Origin: Magnaporthiopsis rhizophila
Taxonomy: Eukaryota > Ascomycota > Sordariomycetes > Magnaporthales > Magnaporthaceae
NCBI GenBank assembly: GCA_003049465.1
Contig: PYSS01000026.1
Location: 5,984 to 69,983 of the forward strand
Length of the DNA stretch: 64,000 nt
Direction of reading: 5' to 3'
The number at the start of each line of letters is the position of its first letter. Positions within the stretch are counted from its first letter, which is position 1. A program made the position numbers and the translations under genes. This document shows, one piece after another, positions 49,215 to 60,485 of the stretch. The notes under the pieces are model-generated. The model made no database searches, was not told the origin of the DNA, and saw nothing but the letters and a program-made list of their open reading frames with translations.

Positions 49215-51849
49215 TGGTTTGGGTCCAGAGGCTCTAGTGCTACTGCCTGGGGAAGCATCCAGGACAGTAGCAAGGCAGGAATAAGCTTTTGACCAGTGAT
49301 GGACAAGATGCACGACAAAGTCGCGGCGTTGTCCGAACCAAAAAGATAAGAGTGAGTGGCAAGGATCAATTTATAATCGGAGGAGGCGCAGATGCAAACA
49401 TTCCTACCGCCCACGCAGCGGCGAGTGATGTCGGGAGCGGTGAGAGTGGCGACGGGATGACAAGGGTAAATACAATAAAACAAAGGCCGGATCCCGTTTG
49501 GCACAAGCTGAGATCGCGGAGGGAGGGATTGTGATGCAGGGGTTAGAAGCCAGTGCCGGAGATCCCGGCCGTTCGGTTTTTTTTTTTTTTTTTTTTTTTT
49601 TCCTGGGCGCGAGCCGTCGATGCTGCTGCTTCTAGATTTCTGCGGGTGACCTAATTTGGCTCAAGGATGGCAACGCAAAGGGCGGGCATTTGGGGATAAA
49701 GGAAGGGAGAGTCGAAACGCGTATTATATGCATCGCGGTGCTCAGGCTGCAGCCCGACCCTGGTCCCGACTGCCTCAAAACGCTGAGCCTCTTCAGGTCC
49801 TTCCAAACGCAGCTTGATGACCCTCTGTGTACGACGCTATGGGCACTGAGCCCGGCGGGGCCCACCCGCAGCGTTCCAGGCGCAGTAAAACCCGCGCCAA
49901 CCACAATAAGGGCGACGCAATTGCCGGCCCAAGAACAGCTTTGGCTGGCCATCAAGGTGCCCGTCAAGACAGCCACCATGCTCCGATGGTCGGGAGAGCG
50001 CATCTGTTACGTCCCCTCGGACTTGGAGAATTAGAAATTATCCGTCGTATGTTGCTGCCCGGCACTCGTCTCGCGTACGTATGTATTACAAGATTGTGCG
50101 TTTGCATGTCGTACAGAGTTGAGAGGACAGCTCTGGGCAGCCTCACAAGCTCGCAAGCAGAGAGCTCACGGTCTCGCAGCCACCACAACGTGCTCTGCCA
50201 TCATCGTCCAGCACAAGGACGGCGGCGTGCGACGCTCCATGCGCTACCGGCTCAACAAACTCACTGCGCACTAAACAAGGAAAAAGAAAAAGAAAGAAAA
50301 ATTCCGACGCGACATGCGAGGAAGTCAGCCGGTCTGGCAGTGGGGAAAACGTTCGATGTAAAGGACTGGTGTGTCTCCATCCCTGGTATTTATTCGCCGT
50401 TGTCGTCCTTGTTGTGTACCCCATATTGATGATCCCTTCTGCCTTTTTTTTTTTTTTTCGTCCTTCCTTCTTGACCATTCACCTTGAATGACTTGCATGT
50501 GACAATGGGAGGTGTCGTTAGCCTGGAGAGCTGCTTGTTTTGAATCGGAAAGCCTCCATGTTTCTTATTGTGATGTTCGTCATCTTTACCTGCGTGATCC
50601 TGATCCAGGTACATACCACCTACCTAGACAAGTGTATAAAAATCAACAGAGCTGGCACGTATAACCCACACAACACTAAAGGCGAACAGGATATATGCTT
50701 GGGGACGGTAGTGCCTGGCGTCCCCTTCCCAAACTCAAAGGGGAAAGGAGGAGAGCCCGGAAAGGAGCAATCCTATCCTCTTATCGGGCAGATGTTAATC
50801 AGCAAACGGGTAGCTGCTCCTCAAGAGATTCCATGTCATTGGCAAAATGGTAAAAATGCCTCAACGCAAACGCCGCAAGGGGGTGCATTCAGGCACGGCA
50901 CACCGGCAGTACGACTATGTCCATCCGACCCTGGCATCCTTGTTTGTAGGTAGCCCAGCGGCCGGCCCGGGGCAACTCCAGGGAGAAGCTTCGAGACATG
51001 TTGTTTTAACGACGAGGGGTTGACTGTCCAGCCGTTCATCCTTGCTAAAGCTTGTGTGACAGTTTATATAATAACGGTGGCTCAACACCTGGATCGAAGG
51101 TTGGGCATCCATATGCGGGAGGCCCGGCGGGTTTTGTTGCAACGACGAACCGGACTTCGGAAGGAGGTAATGGGTCCGAGTGCCGTCCTCAAAGTGTGGG
51201 TTGTAAAGTGACAGTCAAATAGACTCAAGAGGTAACCCACGGCATGCCAACGACCTGAGATATGTCAATGAATGAGGACATCAAGGGGGGGCACATCAAA
51301 GGGCAGTTGCATTTACGCCACAAACCGAGTGGCGCATTAACAAGCCCCGCGACCAGCAAATGGAGGGGCGGCCGACCCAGAGCATGGAGGTGAACCACTA
51401 AGTGAGAGTGCACGTCTGACCAATAGGTAGGTATCCAAGAACGAAAAAAAAACAAAAGTCTGAAAATAAAACTTTGACAAAATATCTATGCTCGGGCTGG
51501 CAGCTGGCACAGCTGTAGCAGCCCATTTCCGTAAAACAAGGATGTGATGATAAAATCCTCGGGAGGTACCGGGGTTGGGCTGGCTGGTGGCTCAGGCTGT
51601 TTGGGCAGAGAGCTTATAGTGCCCACCTGCTGTGGTGTGGGTCCCACGTGACCAGGCGGCGGATCGAGGCCAATCGAACAGGCTGCGTTGCCAGCCAATC
51701 GAGTGGGCCGCATTGAAAGTCATGGCGTGCTCCCCTCGGGAAATCTCGACTGGTGCAAAACCTCCAGATTTCCACGACCCATTGGCAACCAATTGCCCAG
51801 CCCAACCGCCCGATATCCCTTCCAAAGCCGAGCAGCAGTCTTCCTTAAG
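49215..51849. other. 2.6-kb divergent spacer (ABC / cytochrome c1 promoters)
   Basis: This region between divergent starts contains a 25-nt poly-T and the ACCACCTACCTAGACAAG motif near 50607. No frame with family features was found on either strand. Confidence 0.5.
49577..49601. repeat. 25-nt poly-T tract
   Basis: An uninterrupted T run about 365 bases upstream of the ABC transporter start on the opposite strand (A run in its direction). Confidence 0.9.
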
Positions 51850-53234
51850 ATGTTGGCGGCGAGGTGCCTGCGCTCAGCCCCGACGCGAGCCTTCCTGCGG
51901 AATGGCGCGGTCAACACTGTCAAGGTGCGACGACAACCCCCGACATCTTCCGGCCGCCCGAGGGGACGTCGGCAGCATCGCCATCGGCCGCCCCCCGGCG
52001 CCGCTCCGTCCTCACGCGGCAGGCCTCAGACACCACTTCGCCCGGCGCCCACGAGCCCGCAAACCAGTCAGTGCTGACGTATCCCTCTATTTCTGCCGTA
52101 GCGGTCCATCTCGTCATCAAGCTCTGGCGCTGCCGAAGCTTCTCCCCGCAACCTCAACATCGCCGCCGTGGCCTCTACCGCCGTCGCAGTCGGCTCGGCG
52201 GCATGGTACTACCGTCTCTACGGCACCACCGCCCATGCCATGACGCCGGCTGAGGAAGGGTACGTAACCCCTTGGAGGGTATTGGCGCCACGCTATCAGC
52301 TGCGGCATATTTTGCAGGCCATATCTTCTGCTCCCTGGCTTTGATTCGAAAGATCACAGCTGACTTTCCATGTTTCGGACAGTCTTCATCCTGCCAAGTA
52401 CCCGTGGGTCCACGAGCAATGGTTCAAGACCTTTGACCACCAAGCGTAAGGTGTCCCCAATGCCAGAAGCGCAGTATTGGCTTTGGCTGGGCCTTTGGTC
52501 CTGTAGATGTGCGAATCGATTCTAACCCGCTGGAGCCGGTTGTGAGTAATAGCCTCCGCCGAGGATTTCAGGTCTACCGCGAGGTCTGCGCCTCGTGCCA
52601 TTCGCTCAGCAGAGTCCCTTACCGTGCGCTCGTCGGCACCATCTTGACCGTGGACGAGGCCAAGGCGCTGGCTGAGGAGAACGAGTACGACACGGAGCCC
52701 AACGACCAGGGCGAGATCGAGAAGCGCCCTGGAAAGCTGTCAGACTACCTGCCGGCGCCTTATCCCAACGACGAGGCGGCACGGTTTGCCAACAACGGCG
52801 CTTTGCCCCCGGATCTGAGCCTGATCGTCAAGGCACGTCACGGAGGCTGCAACTACATCTTCTCGCTGTTGACGGGTTATCCCGAAGAGCCTCCGGCGGG
52901 TGCCCAGGTCGGCGCTGGCCTCAACTTCAACCCCTACTTCCCCGGCACGGGCATCGCCATGGCCCGTGTGCTGTACGACGACCTGGTCGAGTACGAGGAC
53001 GAGACCCCGGCGAGCACGTCGCAGATGGCCAAGGACGTCGTCGAGTTCCTCAACTGGGCGGCCGAGCCTGAGATGGACGACCGTAAGCGCATGGGATTCA
53101 AGGTGCTGGTCGTCACCTCGGCCCTCTTCGCCATAAGCGTCTGGGTCAAGCGCTACAAATGGTCCTACATCAAGACAAGGAAGATTGTCTACGACCCCCC
53201 GAAGGCTCCAGGCGAGGAGTCGATTCGCCGTTAG
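51850..53234 (+). CDS. CYT1: cytochrome c1 (respiratory complex III)
   Basis: Exons are 51850-51924, 52102-52259, 52383-52445 and 52553-53234; 326 codons with stop (325 aa). Donors are GTGCGA, GTACGT and GTAAGG; acceptors are CGTAG, GACAG and AATAG. The N terminus (MLAARCLRSAPTRAFLRNG) is an Arg-rich, acid-free mitochondrial presequence, followed by a hydrophobic sorting segment (IAAVASTAVAVGSAAW). The haem-binding motif CASCH is at Cys111-Cys114-His115, preceded by RRGFQVYREV. The sixth haem ligand Met lies in the GTGIAMARVLYDD block. A C-terminal membrane anchor (KVLVVTSALFAISVWVKRYKW) and the matrix tail IVYDPP close the protein. It carries electrons from the Rieske protein to cytochrome c in the inner membrane. 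Confidence 0.96.
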
Positions 53235-53865
53235 CTTCTCACACAAAATGAAAGAGAGGGAAAAAGAAAGGCGCTCGCGATGTGGGGTTTGCACCTGCGC
53301 GAAGCCTTCCTCTGAGGGACGCGTCGCCCATGCTGGTGTCTCTTGTATGTTATTTGGCGATGCTCTCGTGTCCTTTTTCCGCGTGAGGAAAGGACTCGAG
53401 AGAATAAATTTTGTGGGACCTGGTATAGAGGGCATCAGACCTTTCTTCTAGTCTCTACGGACTCCCACAACACACTGGTAGATTTCTTTGCGGGACATAC
53501 TGTTTTTGCTTTCTCCTGTGTCTGCTGCGCAAAAGGGGTTTCTCCGAATGGGTCTTTTTGGTCGGTTTTGGAAAAGTCAAAAAAGCTTGCTACATGTTTC
53601 TCCGAAACCTGTGCCGAATTCCTGAAGACTGGGGCTCTTCCGGTGCGGCTGTTCTGTTTCGTGGGCAGCGCCAAACGTGAGCGTTGGTTCACTGTCGGAT
53701 TCCCCAAAGCAAACTTGGCCAGCCCACCGAATACAATCAACTTGATATCTCAGGCTCCACAGGAACTCACCCTCCTTCTCACTCCAACACCAAGACGACA
53801 GCCTTTCAACATTGAAACCACGAAAAAAACACACCAACCCGACATAAGCAGAATTCAAAAGCAGG
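53235..53865. other. spacer between cytochrome c1 and the glycosylase gene
   Basis: Tandem genes on the plus strand are separated by 631 bases that should contain the 3' UTR of cytochrome c1 and the promoter and leader of the next gene. No conserved frame seen. Confidence 0.5.
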
Positions 53866-55623
53866 ATGGGCAGAGGAACGCCCCAGAGGCGGGATGTGGT
53901 GGCGTCGTCGTCGTCGACGACGACAACGGCACTGCGATGCGCCCCAGGCCCGCCTCAGCTCACCAGCGGGGCGGCGCGCAATCTGCTACGCGGATTCGAC
54001 GTCAAGGGAGACGAGTCCATGGAGTACCTGGCGTCACTGGTAACATCCGGAACGGCGCCTCGCGAAGCCATCGACGAGCTCTACAGCGCCGGCCTGATGG
54101 CGGCGGTCGAGGACTGGGATCTGGCGGTGGCGTGCGCGGTTGCCATGAACAAGCAGCAGAGGCGGCAGCAACTGCAACGACCAAGGCACTCGTGCGGCAT
54201 CGGCGGCCACCGGCTGCTGCGGGGAAACAGCAACATACAGCTTTTTGCGTGTCTGGACAAGGCCTTCGGGCGAGAGTCAAGCCATCTGCAGGAGAAATTG
54301 CCGGCTGCTGCCAAGGAGCAAGCGGCGGAAAAAGATCAGGAGCCAAAGGAGTCGTGGACAAGCAAGAGAAAACGGCCGGTGAAGTCGCCCTACCGGACCG
54401 ACGAACCGCTGCAACTCGTGGCCGAGCCGCCGCTTAAGAGGGCCAAGGTCGAAATCAAGGAGGAACATGGCACAGCCGCTGTTGCACTTGACAGCAGCGC
54501 CGTCGATGATGCTACATCAGCCTCGCCGTCCCCGCCGCAAAAGGCCGTGGAGCAAAGCGACCTCCCCCGATCCACAGGACCCCCGCCAAGGAAGCCGCTG
54601 CCGTCATCACCCCCTACTTCCACAGTCAGGACGCGGGGAGCTACATCACGGCATTTCGGCGGCGGCAGCCCAACACCATCGGCAGCAGCATGGCCAATAA
54701 TGGGCCAGCAGAGCGTGCTACTGCTCGAGGACAAGTCGCCCCGGAAGCGGGCCAGCTCGCGCCCACCGGGGGCGCCGGCCGTCTCAGGCCTTCCATTCCC
54801 GCCGCTGACTGCGCCGCGGTTCGGGCTCATACAGGAGGAGCTCGCGCACGACCCGTTCCAGCTTATGGTTGCGGTGCGGCTGCTGATCAAAACGGCCGGC
54901 AGGGCCGCCATCCCCGTCTTCAGACGGCTGACAGAGCGGTACCCGAGCGCGGCCGACGTCGCGGCCGCCGACCCGGAGGAGCTGCTGGATATGATTCGGC
55001 ACTTGGGCCTGGGGATCGTCCGGCGCGATGCCATTATGCGGTACGCGCGCATCTGGGTGGCCAAACCGCCCTCGAGGGAGGTTAGGTATGGCGTCAAGCA
55101 CTATCCACGGCGTGGGGATGCCAAGGACGTGAAGCTGGGTGAGAAATTTGGGCCCGAGGATGAGGAGGAGGAGGAAGAGAGCGACGGTGATCACAATGGA
55201 GCAGCAGGCGGAACCGGTCACCGCGGCCTGGGCACGGCATGGGAGATTGGACACATCACGCAGGGTCCCTACGCCATCGACTCGTGGCGCATCTTTTGCC
55301 GCGACGAGCTGCTAGGGCGGACGGGGCCGGCGGCGGGAGACGACGGCGACGACGGCAGGCAGAAGAAGAAGATGAGCACCACAACCACAGATGAGCAGAA
55401 AAGAGGAAGAGGAGGAGGGGGCGAGTTCCAGCCAGAGTGGATGCGCGTGCAACCGGCGGACAAGGAGCTGCGTGCGTACCTGCGCTGGATGTGGATGCGC
55501 GAGGGCTGGGACTGGGATCCCGAGACGGGCGAGCGGGAGGTGCTATCCGAGGAGCTGAGGAGGGCCGTGGACGAAGGGAGGGTAGGGTACGACGGCCATG
55601 GCCGGTTTCGCATTGTCTCGTGA
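53866..55623 (+). CDS. MBD4-like HhH-GPD DNA glycosylase
   Basis: A single exon of 586 codons with stop (585 aa). Residues 1-315 are low complexity, with basic patches (KRKRPVKSPYR, LKRAKVEIKEE) suggesting nuclear localisation. The catalytic domain starts near residue 319: FGLIQEELAHDPFQLMVAV, then FRRLTERYPSAADVAAADPE and LLDMIRHLGLGIVRRDAI, which fit the HhH-GPD fold. The signature block GPYAIDSWRIFCRDE has the catalytic Asp472, equivalent to the Asp in the MBD4 motif NDSYRIFC. The end matches the MBD4 C terminus: QPADKELRAYLRWMWMREGWDWD. No methyl-CpG-binding domain is present. MBD4-type enzymes remove T or U from G mismatches. About 55 low-complexity residues separate the Asp block from the terminal helix. 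The start is the first ATG of the frame. Confidence 0.86.
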   Translation: MGRGTPQRRDVVASSSSTTTTALRCAPGPPQLTSGAARNLLRGFDVKGDESMEYLASLVTSGTAPREAIDELYSAGLMAAVEDWDLAVACAVAMNKQQRRQQLQRPRHSCGIGGHRLLRGNSNIQLFACLDKAFGRESSHLQEKLPAAAKEQAAEKDQEPKESWTSKRKRPVKSPYRTDEPLQLVAEPPLKRAKVEIKEEHGTAAVALDSSAVDDATSASPSPPQKAVEQSDLPRSTGPPPRKPLPSSPPTSTVRTRGATSRHFGGGSPTPSAAAWPIMGQQSVLLLEDKSPRKRASSRPPGAPAVSGLPFPPLTAPRFGLIQEELAHDPFQLMVAVRLLIKTAGRAAIPVFRRLTERYPSAADVAAADPEELLDMIRHLGLGIVRRDAIMRYARIWVAKPPSREVRYGVKHYPRRGDAKDVKLGEKFGPEDEEEEEESDGDHNGAAGGTGHRGLGTAWEIGHITQGPYAIDSWRIFCRDELLGRTGPAAGDDGDDGRQKKKMSTTTTDEQKRGRGGGGEFQPEWMRVQPADKELRAYLRWMWMREGWDWDPETGEREVLSEELRRAVDEGRVGYDGHGRFRIVS

Positions 55624-56403
55624 GCGAGCGTACGTCTTTTTTTCTTTGTCTGTTTCTCGCCTGTCCGAGCCTTGGTACCAAGTCGCCCACAAGCCTAGCC
55701 TTTTTGTTTCTTTGTTTCCTGTTCCTCCTTAGCGTACGTGGCTCGAGACACACTGTCTGCCGCTTTTTTCGTGTTGCCACGGAATTTGGGCGTGGGGATA
55801 CAAACCCCTTTTGTTTCCCGCGAGAGGGTTTTGTGTCGGCAAGCCAGCGTTCTATTCTAGCTGTTACTTAGGTACCTCAAGGTAGCGTCTCCAGCGAACG
55901 CCAACGGGTTAATGTGCCTATGAGGTTAAAATTCGTGTGTTTCCAGCTCTATCCCGCATGGGACTGGCACCATCTAAGACAATTCAATTGTTCACGTGCG
56001 GGAGGAAAAGGTGCGACCTCCAAGACACAAGACTCGGGATCGATACCAGCTGAAAACAACATGGCAGTAACACCGCCACATCCACCCCCGTCCCGTCTCT
56101 TGAGCCGGTCTGTGTTGGTATTTCTAGCGCCGAGGGAGAGAGCGTGAATTCATCTGTTCATCTTTATTCTCTGCAACGTCCTGCAAACTCGTTACGTTGC
56201 TCGGGTCATTCATACTGAGGCCCATTCACTTCCTCTCCCGCCGGGACATCGCTGTTGATATCATAGCGGGCAGACAGCTCGGCCTTGCACCTCCTCCATC
56301 ACTTCACAGACCTGTCGCCAGTCTACACAGTATTCCGGCCAAAAAGAGAAGGCAGCATTCCACCAGACATCAGCCCGTACTTCTACCTCGGGGCCAACGA
56401 AGC
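55624..56403. other. spacer between glycosylase and CVNH genes
   Basis: It contains TTAGGTACCTCAAGG (near 55868), one of the dispersed ACCTAGGT-type motifs. No conserved frame seen. The CVNH promoter should lie here. Confidence 0.5.
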
Positions 56404-57240
56404 ATGCGCCTTCACTCGTCGTCCAGCTCCATCACCGCGCTGCTGGCCGCCACCACGGCGTGCCTACTCGCCCGTCTCAGCCGCGCCCAGGGCATCAGCG
56501 GGAACTGCACGCTTGCGGGCGCTATCTTTGCCCAGGACAAGTATCTCGGGGCTTACTGCACCAACGACGAGAAGGAGATACACGGCTACGACTGGACGTG
56601 GTATGCCGTACAAACTGTTGATTGTACTCTCTTTGCCTTCCTTGGGGCGCCTGCTCGTGGGAAGGGAAACGACAGCTTCTGATCGCTTTCGGCCTGGGGG
56701 ACGAATAAAACAGGATCGATCTAGACTGGTGCATTAGGAACGACCACGGGGTCCTCAAGTTCACGGATAAGTACGTAAGCCGCAACTACACCCGGTTGTC
56801 GGCACCCCGGATCTCTTTCTCTTCTTTCTGCTCATCATGACCTGCCTGCTGACCAGGACACTACCGCCAAACAAAGCGGCCGTTTCTCCGGCTCCTGCAC
56901 CCGATGCGAGTTCGACCTCACGTCGTCTCGCGGATCATTTAGTTGCCGGTGCGTCGACGGCTCGGGAAAGCTCCGCGAGAGGAGCGCCGTCCAGCTCGGT
57001 AAGTTTTTTGGTTTTCCCTGCGTCTGAGATACGGACGACACGACTGGAATGGGAATGATATGTGAGATGTGATACCTCAACTGCAAACCCAGCACTGGCT
57101 GACCTGCCTCTTCTCCCAAATCGTCAAAAAAAAAAAAAATAGACTCGTTGCTTTGGAACAGGAACGGAACTATGGGCTGCTACGATCACCGCGGAAACAA
57201 GACCAGGGCGGGACCTCAGTGCAAGAGCTGTACACAATAG
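56404..57240 (+). CDS. secreted cyanovirin-N homology (CVNH) protein, ten-cysteine
   Basis: Exons are 56404-56600, 56714-56774, 56857-56998 and 57143-57240; 166 codons with stop (165 aa). Donors are GTATGC, GTAAGC and GTAAGT; the second was chosen over GTACGT because it keeps the next exon in frame. Residues 1-29 are a signal peptide (SITALLAATTACLLARLSRA). The mature part shows the tandem CVNH pattern: GNCTLAG, YLGAYC, DLDWCIRNDHGVLKF, then GRFSGSCTRCEF, SFSCRCVDGSGK and LDSLLWNRNGTMGC. It has ten cysteines in the mature chain, more than the four of the founder cyanobacterial lectin. CVNH proteins bind mannose-type glycans. A cell-surface or effector role is possible but unsupported. It ends in KSCTQ. 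Confidence 0.87.
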
Positions 57241-57522
57241 GCTGCAAGACCTCTATTTTTCTCAAGTTAGGGACTCCCTACAAATGGTGCGTGTATGGCG
57301 GGATGGTGAGAAGCCAACTTGAGACTTGTAATTGGCGGACAGGTGGTACCTCTGGTTTTATATCAGCCTGTCTTGTCTTTCCTGGCCCCAGCTAGTGTCC
57401 CTTCTTTGGCACACCATAGGTATCGAAACTTAGCGTGCCAACTTCCGAATGACAGCCCGCGTCTCACCAAGGTACGACGCGAAAAGTCAAATGGGCCGAA
57501 TCTACGAGCATGTCTCGTCTAT
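57241..57522. other. short convergent spacer
   Basis: These 282 bases lie between the CVNH stop (+) and the stop of the Zn2Cys6 gene (-). Two 3' UTRs must fit or overlap here. Confidence 0.5.
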
Positions 57523-60258
57523 CTAGCCAATAAACTCGGTGGTAATTAATTCACCCCAGGGTAGCCCCGTTTCCCACGACTTTTCCATCAACGCCCGAGC
57601 TTTCCGGACCTGAGAGTGTGAGAACGTTTGCTCTCGTGTTAGTTATAGTGTCGCACAGGACAATTGGTACGGCGGTGGCTTGCTAGAGGAAGGGGGCAGG
57701 TTTGGCGGGAAGCTACGTCGCCACCGGCCAAATCGTGGATATGTAGGTTACCGACTTACCTGCACCATTCCCGTGTTCTCAACCGTTTGCAATCTTTCCC
57801 GGATCAGACTGCGCTGCGACGTGTCCTGCGTGAGGCATCCCGCAGTGAACATGGGGAACAATATACCGGCCTCGGCGGTTCCTCCCCGACTTATTTCGGT
57901 CAAACACTCAATGATGTTTGCCACGCCGGCCTGGACGTCTGGGTGCGACACTGGCTTACCCAAGACGTGCTGCTGGAGATGTATCGACCCGCTCCAGTGG
58001 TACGCTCTGTTGCAGGCCGCCAACTCCACGCCGTTCCAGCCCTTGGCGTCCTCGGTCCCCTTGATGTGCGGGCATGGCCGCGGCGGCAGCTCGATGCTCC
58101 GCGCCAGGTCGTGCTCCAGCGCCTCTGCCGTCTCCAAGACGGCAGGCCCCGGTATCCATTCCTGCGATCCTCGCCCCTTGTCCTTCTCCTGGCCTACACT
58201 CGCGAGGCGGCGGGCGCTCGCACAGCGCCTTGCAAGCTCCGCAATTTTCGCCAATATGTAGACGCACGACGTCGAGAAGCCCATGATGCAGTCGATCTCA
58301 TCGTCGTCCTCGGGCGCATAGACTTTGTAGTCAAGGATCCAGGCGCTCGACACATCGCGCTCGCCGCCGCCGCTGAGGCTGCCCATAACGTCGAGGTAAG
58401 CGAACCAGCTCCAAAGGAAGTTGCAGACCTGGATCTCCTCGTGTTCTGCCGACGATGATCCGCCGCTGGCCAAAGGCACAGACCGGCTCCAGCGCAGCCC
58501 GCCTGGTCGCGCCGATATAAGGTCACGCGCCAGCGAGAGGTGTCTTTGCCACGAGATGGAGTAGCCGAAGGCGGTAGGCGAGATGATCTCCAGTGATGCC
58601 AGCATGATGGCCGTTGCCACATTGGTGTTGGAGATGCTCTGATTAGGATCGCTCAGAGCGGCGCGCAGGGCCGGGAAGATGTCCTGCACCCACAGTGCAA
58701 TGCGTGTCACTGGCTCCGGCTGCCGGAGGAGCTTGGCCCGGTGGGATGCTGCAAAGAAAACAGTGTAAGCTTGCTCCATCCGGCACCCGTTAGACTTGAA
58801 ACAACGGGACATACCGGAATAAGCTAGCATCAGGCTGAGCAGGTGATCATTGCGGACGGCCAGCTGGGGTAGTATTGTCCTGAAGGGATTCGAATGAGGC
58901 CCGTCGTAAGGGACAAGAACTATGGTAGATGGAGAACCTGTCAGCTCAGCCGCGACGCATTGGATCATCGGCAGTTGAGCCGTCGAAACCGCAGCGAGCA
59001 CCTTTTTCTTACCCTTGGCTGTGTGATTAAGGAAGTGATGCTATCAACAGTTAGTATTGTAGAGTGGGCAAAGGACTCTGGGCTGGGGATTTGTCGTACA
59101 AAATACTGTAATGGCGAGGGGTTAGGTTAGCCATCGCGGTTGTAGTCGACACCAGCCCAGGAAAGGGAACAGGTGGCAGGTAGCCAGGAATGGAGAAGTA
59201 ATTAATCACCAGTAAATTCATGGGGTTGTTAAGTAGCCTGCAAATTGTTGAACAAACCGGTTAGCGTATTTTCCAAGTAGTCTCTCCCGGCTTGCTCGAG
59301 ATACGCAACGGTCACCCAACGCTTACTTTGACGGGAGAGGCTCGAATTTCCGTGGTATCCGGACGATGACAGGCTTATCGTAGTAGGAACCCCCCAGCTC
59401 ACAACGCGCGCCCAGTCCATGAATTCCGGATGCGCAATCATCTCCATCTCCATGACCATGGAGTAAACTGCTGAGATCGCTCATGTCGTAGGGGAGGGCT
59501 CCGCTGGAGACGGGAGCCACGTCCGAGATGGCGTTGACGTCGTCGTTCTTCCCGACGTCCAGATCCATAAAGCCCCTGTCGATGCCGTAGCACGTGCACG
59601 AGTCGTCGGAGCCGGCCTGGATGGCAAACAGCAGCTTGGCGCCCGGCGGACGGAGGACGTCCATGGGTACGTGCATCGGGTTCATGAGACCCGGAGGGCC
59701 CGTGAGGAGCGATTTGACCGACAGGCGGCGGACTTCCCCCGCCGTGCCGGGGTGCAGGGCCCCAGTGGGGGGCGGCAGCGGCGAGGCAACATCGCTTGGT
59801 GGCGATACCGACTGGGCCGGAGAGTCGCCTGGAGCCCAATGGCCAGCAACCATAGGGTGTGGCAGCGACGGCGACGACTTGGCGCTCACCAAGTTGTCGG
59901 GCGTCGACGCCGACGATATCGAAGTTGTGGTGGACTGCGGAGATAGCACATCCAGATTGTGACGGGAGCGCTTGCGGGGACGATCCGACCCGGAGCTGAC
60001 GGCTTCGGCGTCGCGGCCAGACGCAGCAGCCCGAGAGCCGCGGCCCGGAGGACCCGAGGACGAGACAGCCAGGTCCGTGTCAAACACAAAGGGAACATTC
60101 TGGCTCGTGGAGCTCCGGCCCGAGGCCTCGCTCAAGGCGTCGCTGTCGAACCGAAAGGCCTGCTTCTCCGACTGGGCCGTCCTACGGCCCTCCCAGTTGA
60201 GCCGTATGCTGTAGTCGCACTCGACTAGGCGTTTTTGGCAACTGCCCGAAGAGGACGC

Positions 60259-60292
<34 letters not shown>

Positions 60293-60485
60293 AAACGGGT
60301 CAGTCCAGTACTTTTGCTGCAGGCCGCCACGGTGAAAAGAAAGCAAAACATCGCCAAGAACCAACCTACTTCGAACAGGCGGGCCGCTCTTGAGTGCAGG
60401 CGATGCGACGCTGTTTACAACCCCAGCAACCGTTACGGCTCCGGCGCTTCGGCTCTGGAGCCCCGGGCTTGCGTGGGCGCGGCAT
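57523..60485 (-). CDS. Zn2Cys6 transcription factor with Fungal_trans_2-type domain (second of two)
   Basis: Eight exons on the minus strand: 60370-60485, 59327-60241, 59210-59237, 59100-59105, 59013-59040, 58815-58919, 57760-58748 and 57523-57609; 758 codons with stop (757 aa). The zinc cluster is split by intron 1: Cys20, 23, 30, 37 on exon 1 (GCWGCKQRRIACTQERPAC) and Cys40, 47 on exon 2 (NCQKRLVECDYS). A Ser/Pro-rich region follows. The conserved core is rebuilt only by joining three tiny exons of 28, 6 and 28 nt: LLNNPMNLL + YF + HHFLNHTAK, then VLVPYDGPHSNPF. Downstream are ASHRAKLLRQPEP, IALWVQDIFPALRAALSDPN and the end KARALMEKSWETGLPWGEL. The family is a fungal-specific regulator type; targets are unknown. 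All introns have GT-AG ends. Confidence 0.87.
59100..59105 (-). other. 6-nt coding microexon (Tyr-Phe)
   Basis: TATTTT on the minus strand is flanked by CATTACAG on its 5' side and GTACGA on its 3' side. Each neighbouring intron has its own CTAAC branch site. It restores LLYFHHFLNHTA, a pattern of the family; skipping it keeps the frame but removes two residues. Confidence 0.7.
60261..60290. repeat. 30-nt poly-A (poly-T in the gene direction) inside intron 1 of the second regulator
   Basis: It lies 20 bases upstream of the acceptor at 60242, so in the transcript it is a long poly-U just before the 3' splice site. It may act as an extended pyrimidine tract or may simply be a slippage product. 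Confidence 0.85.

Noticed and set aside
49215..49313. Upstream extension of the ABC transporter beyond MDSPGRF
   Set aside because: It needs a GTG start and adds no membrane segment; the ATG at 49214 matches the usual start of this transporter type.
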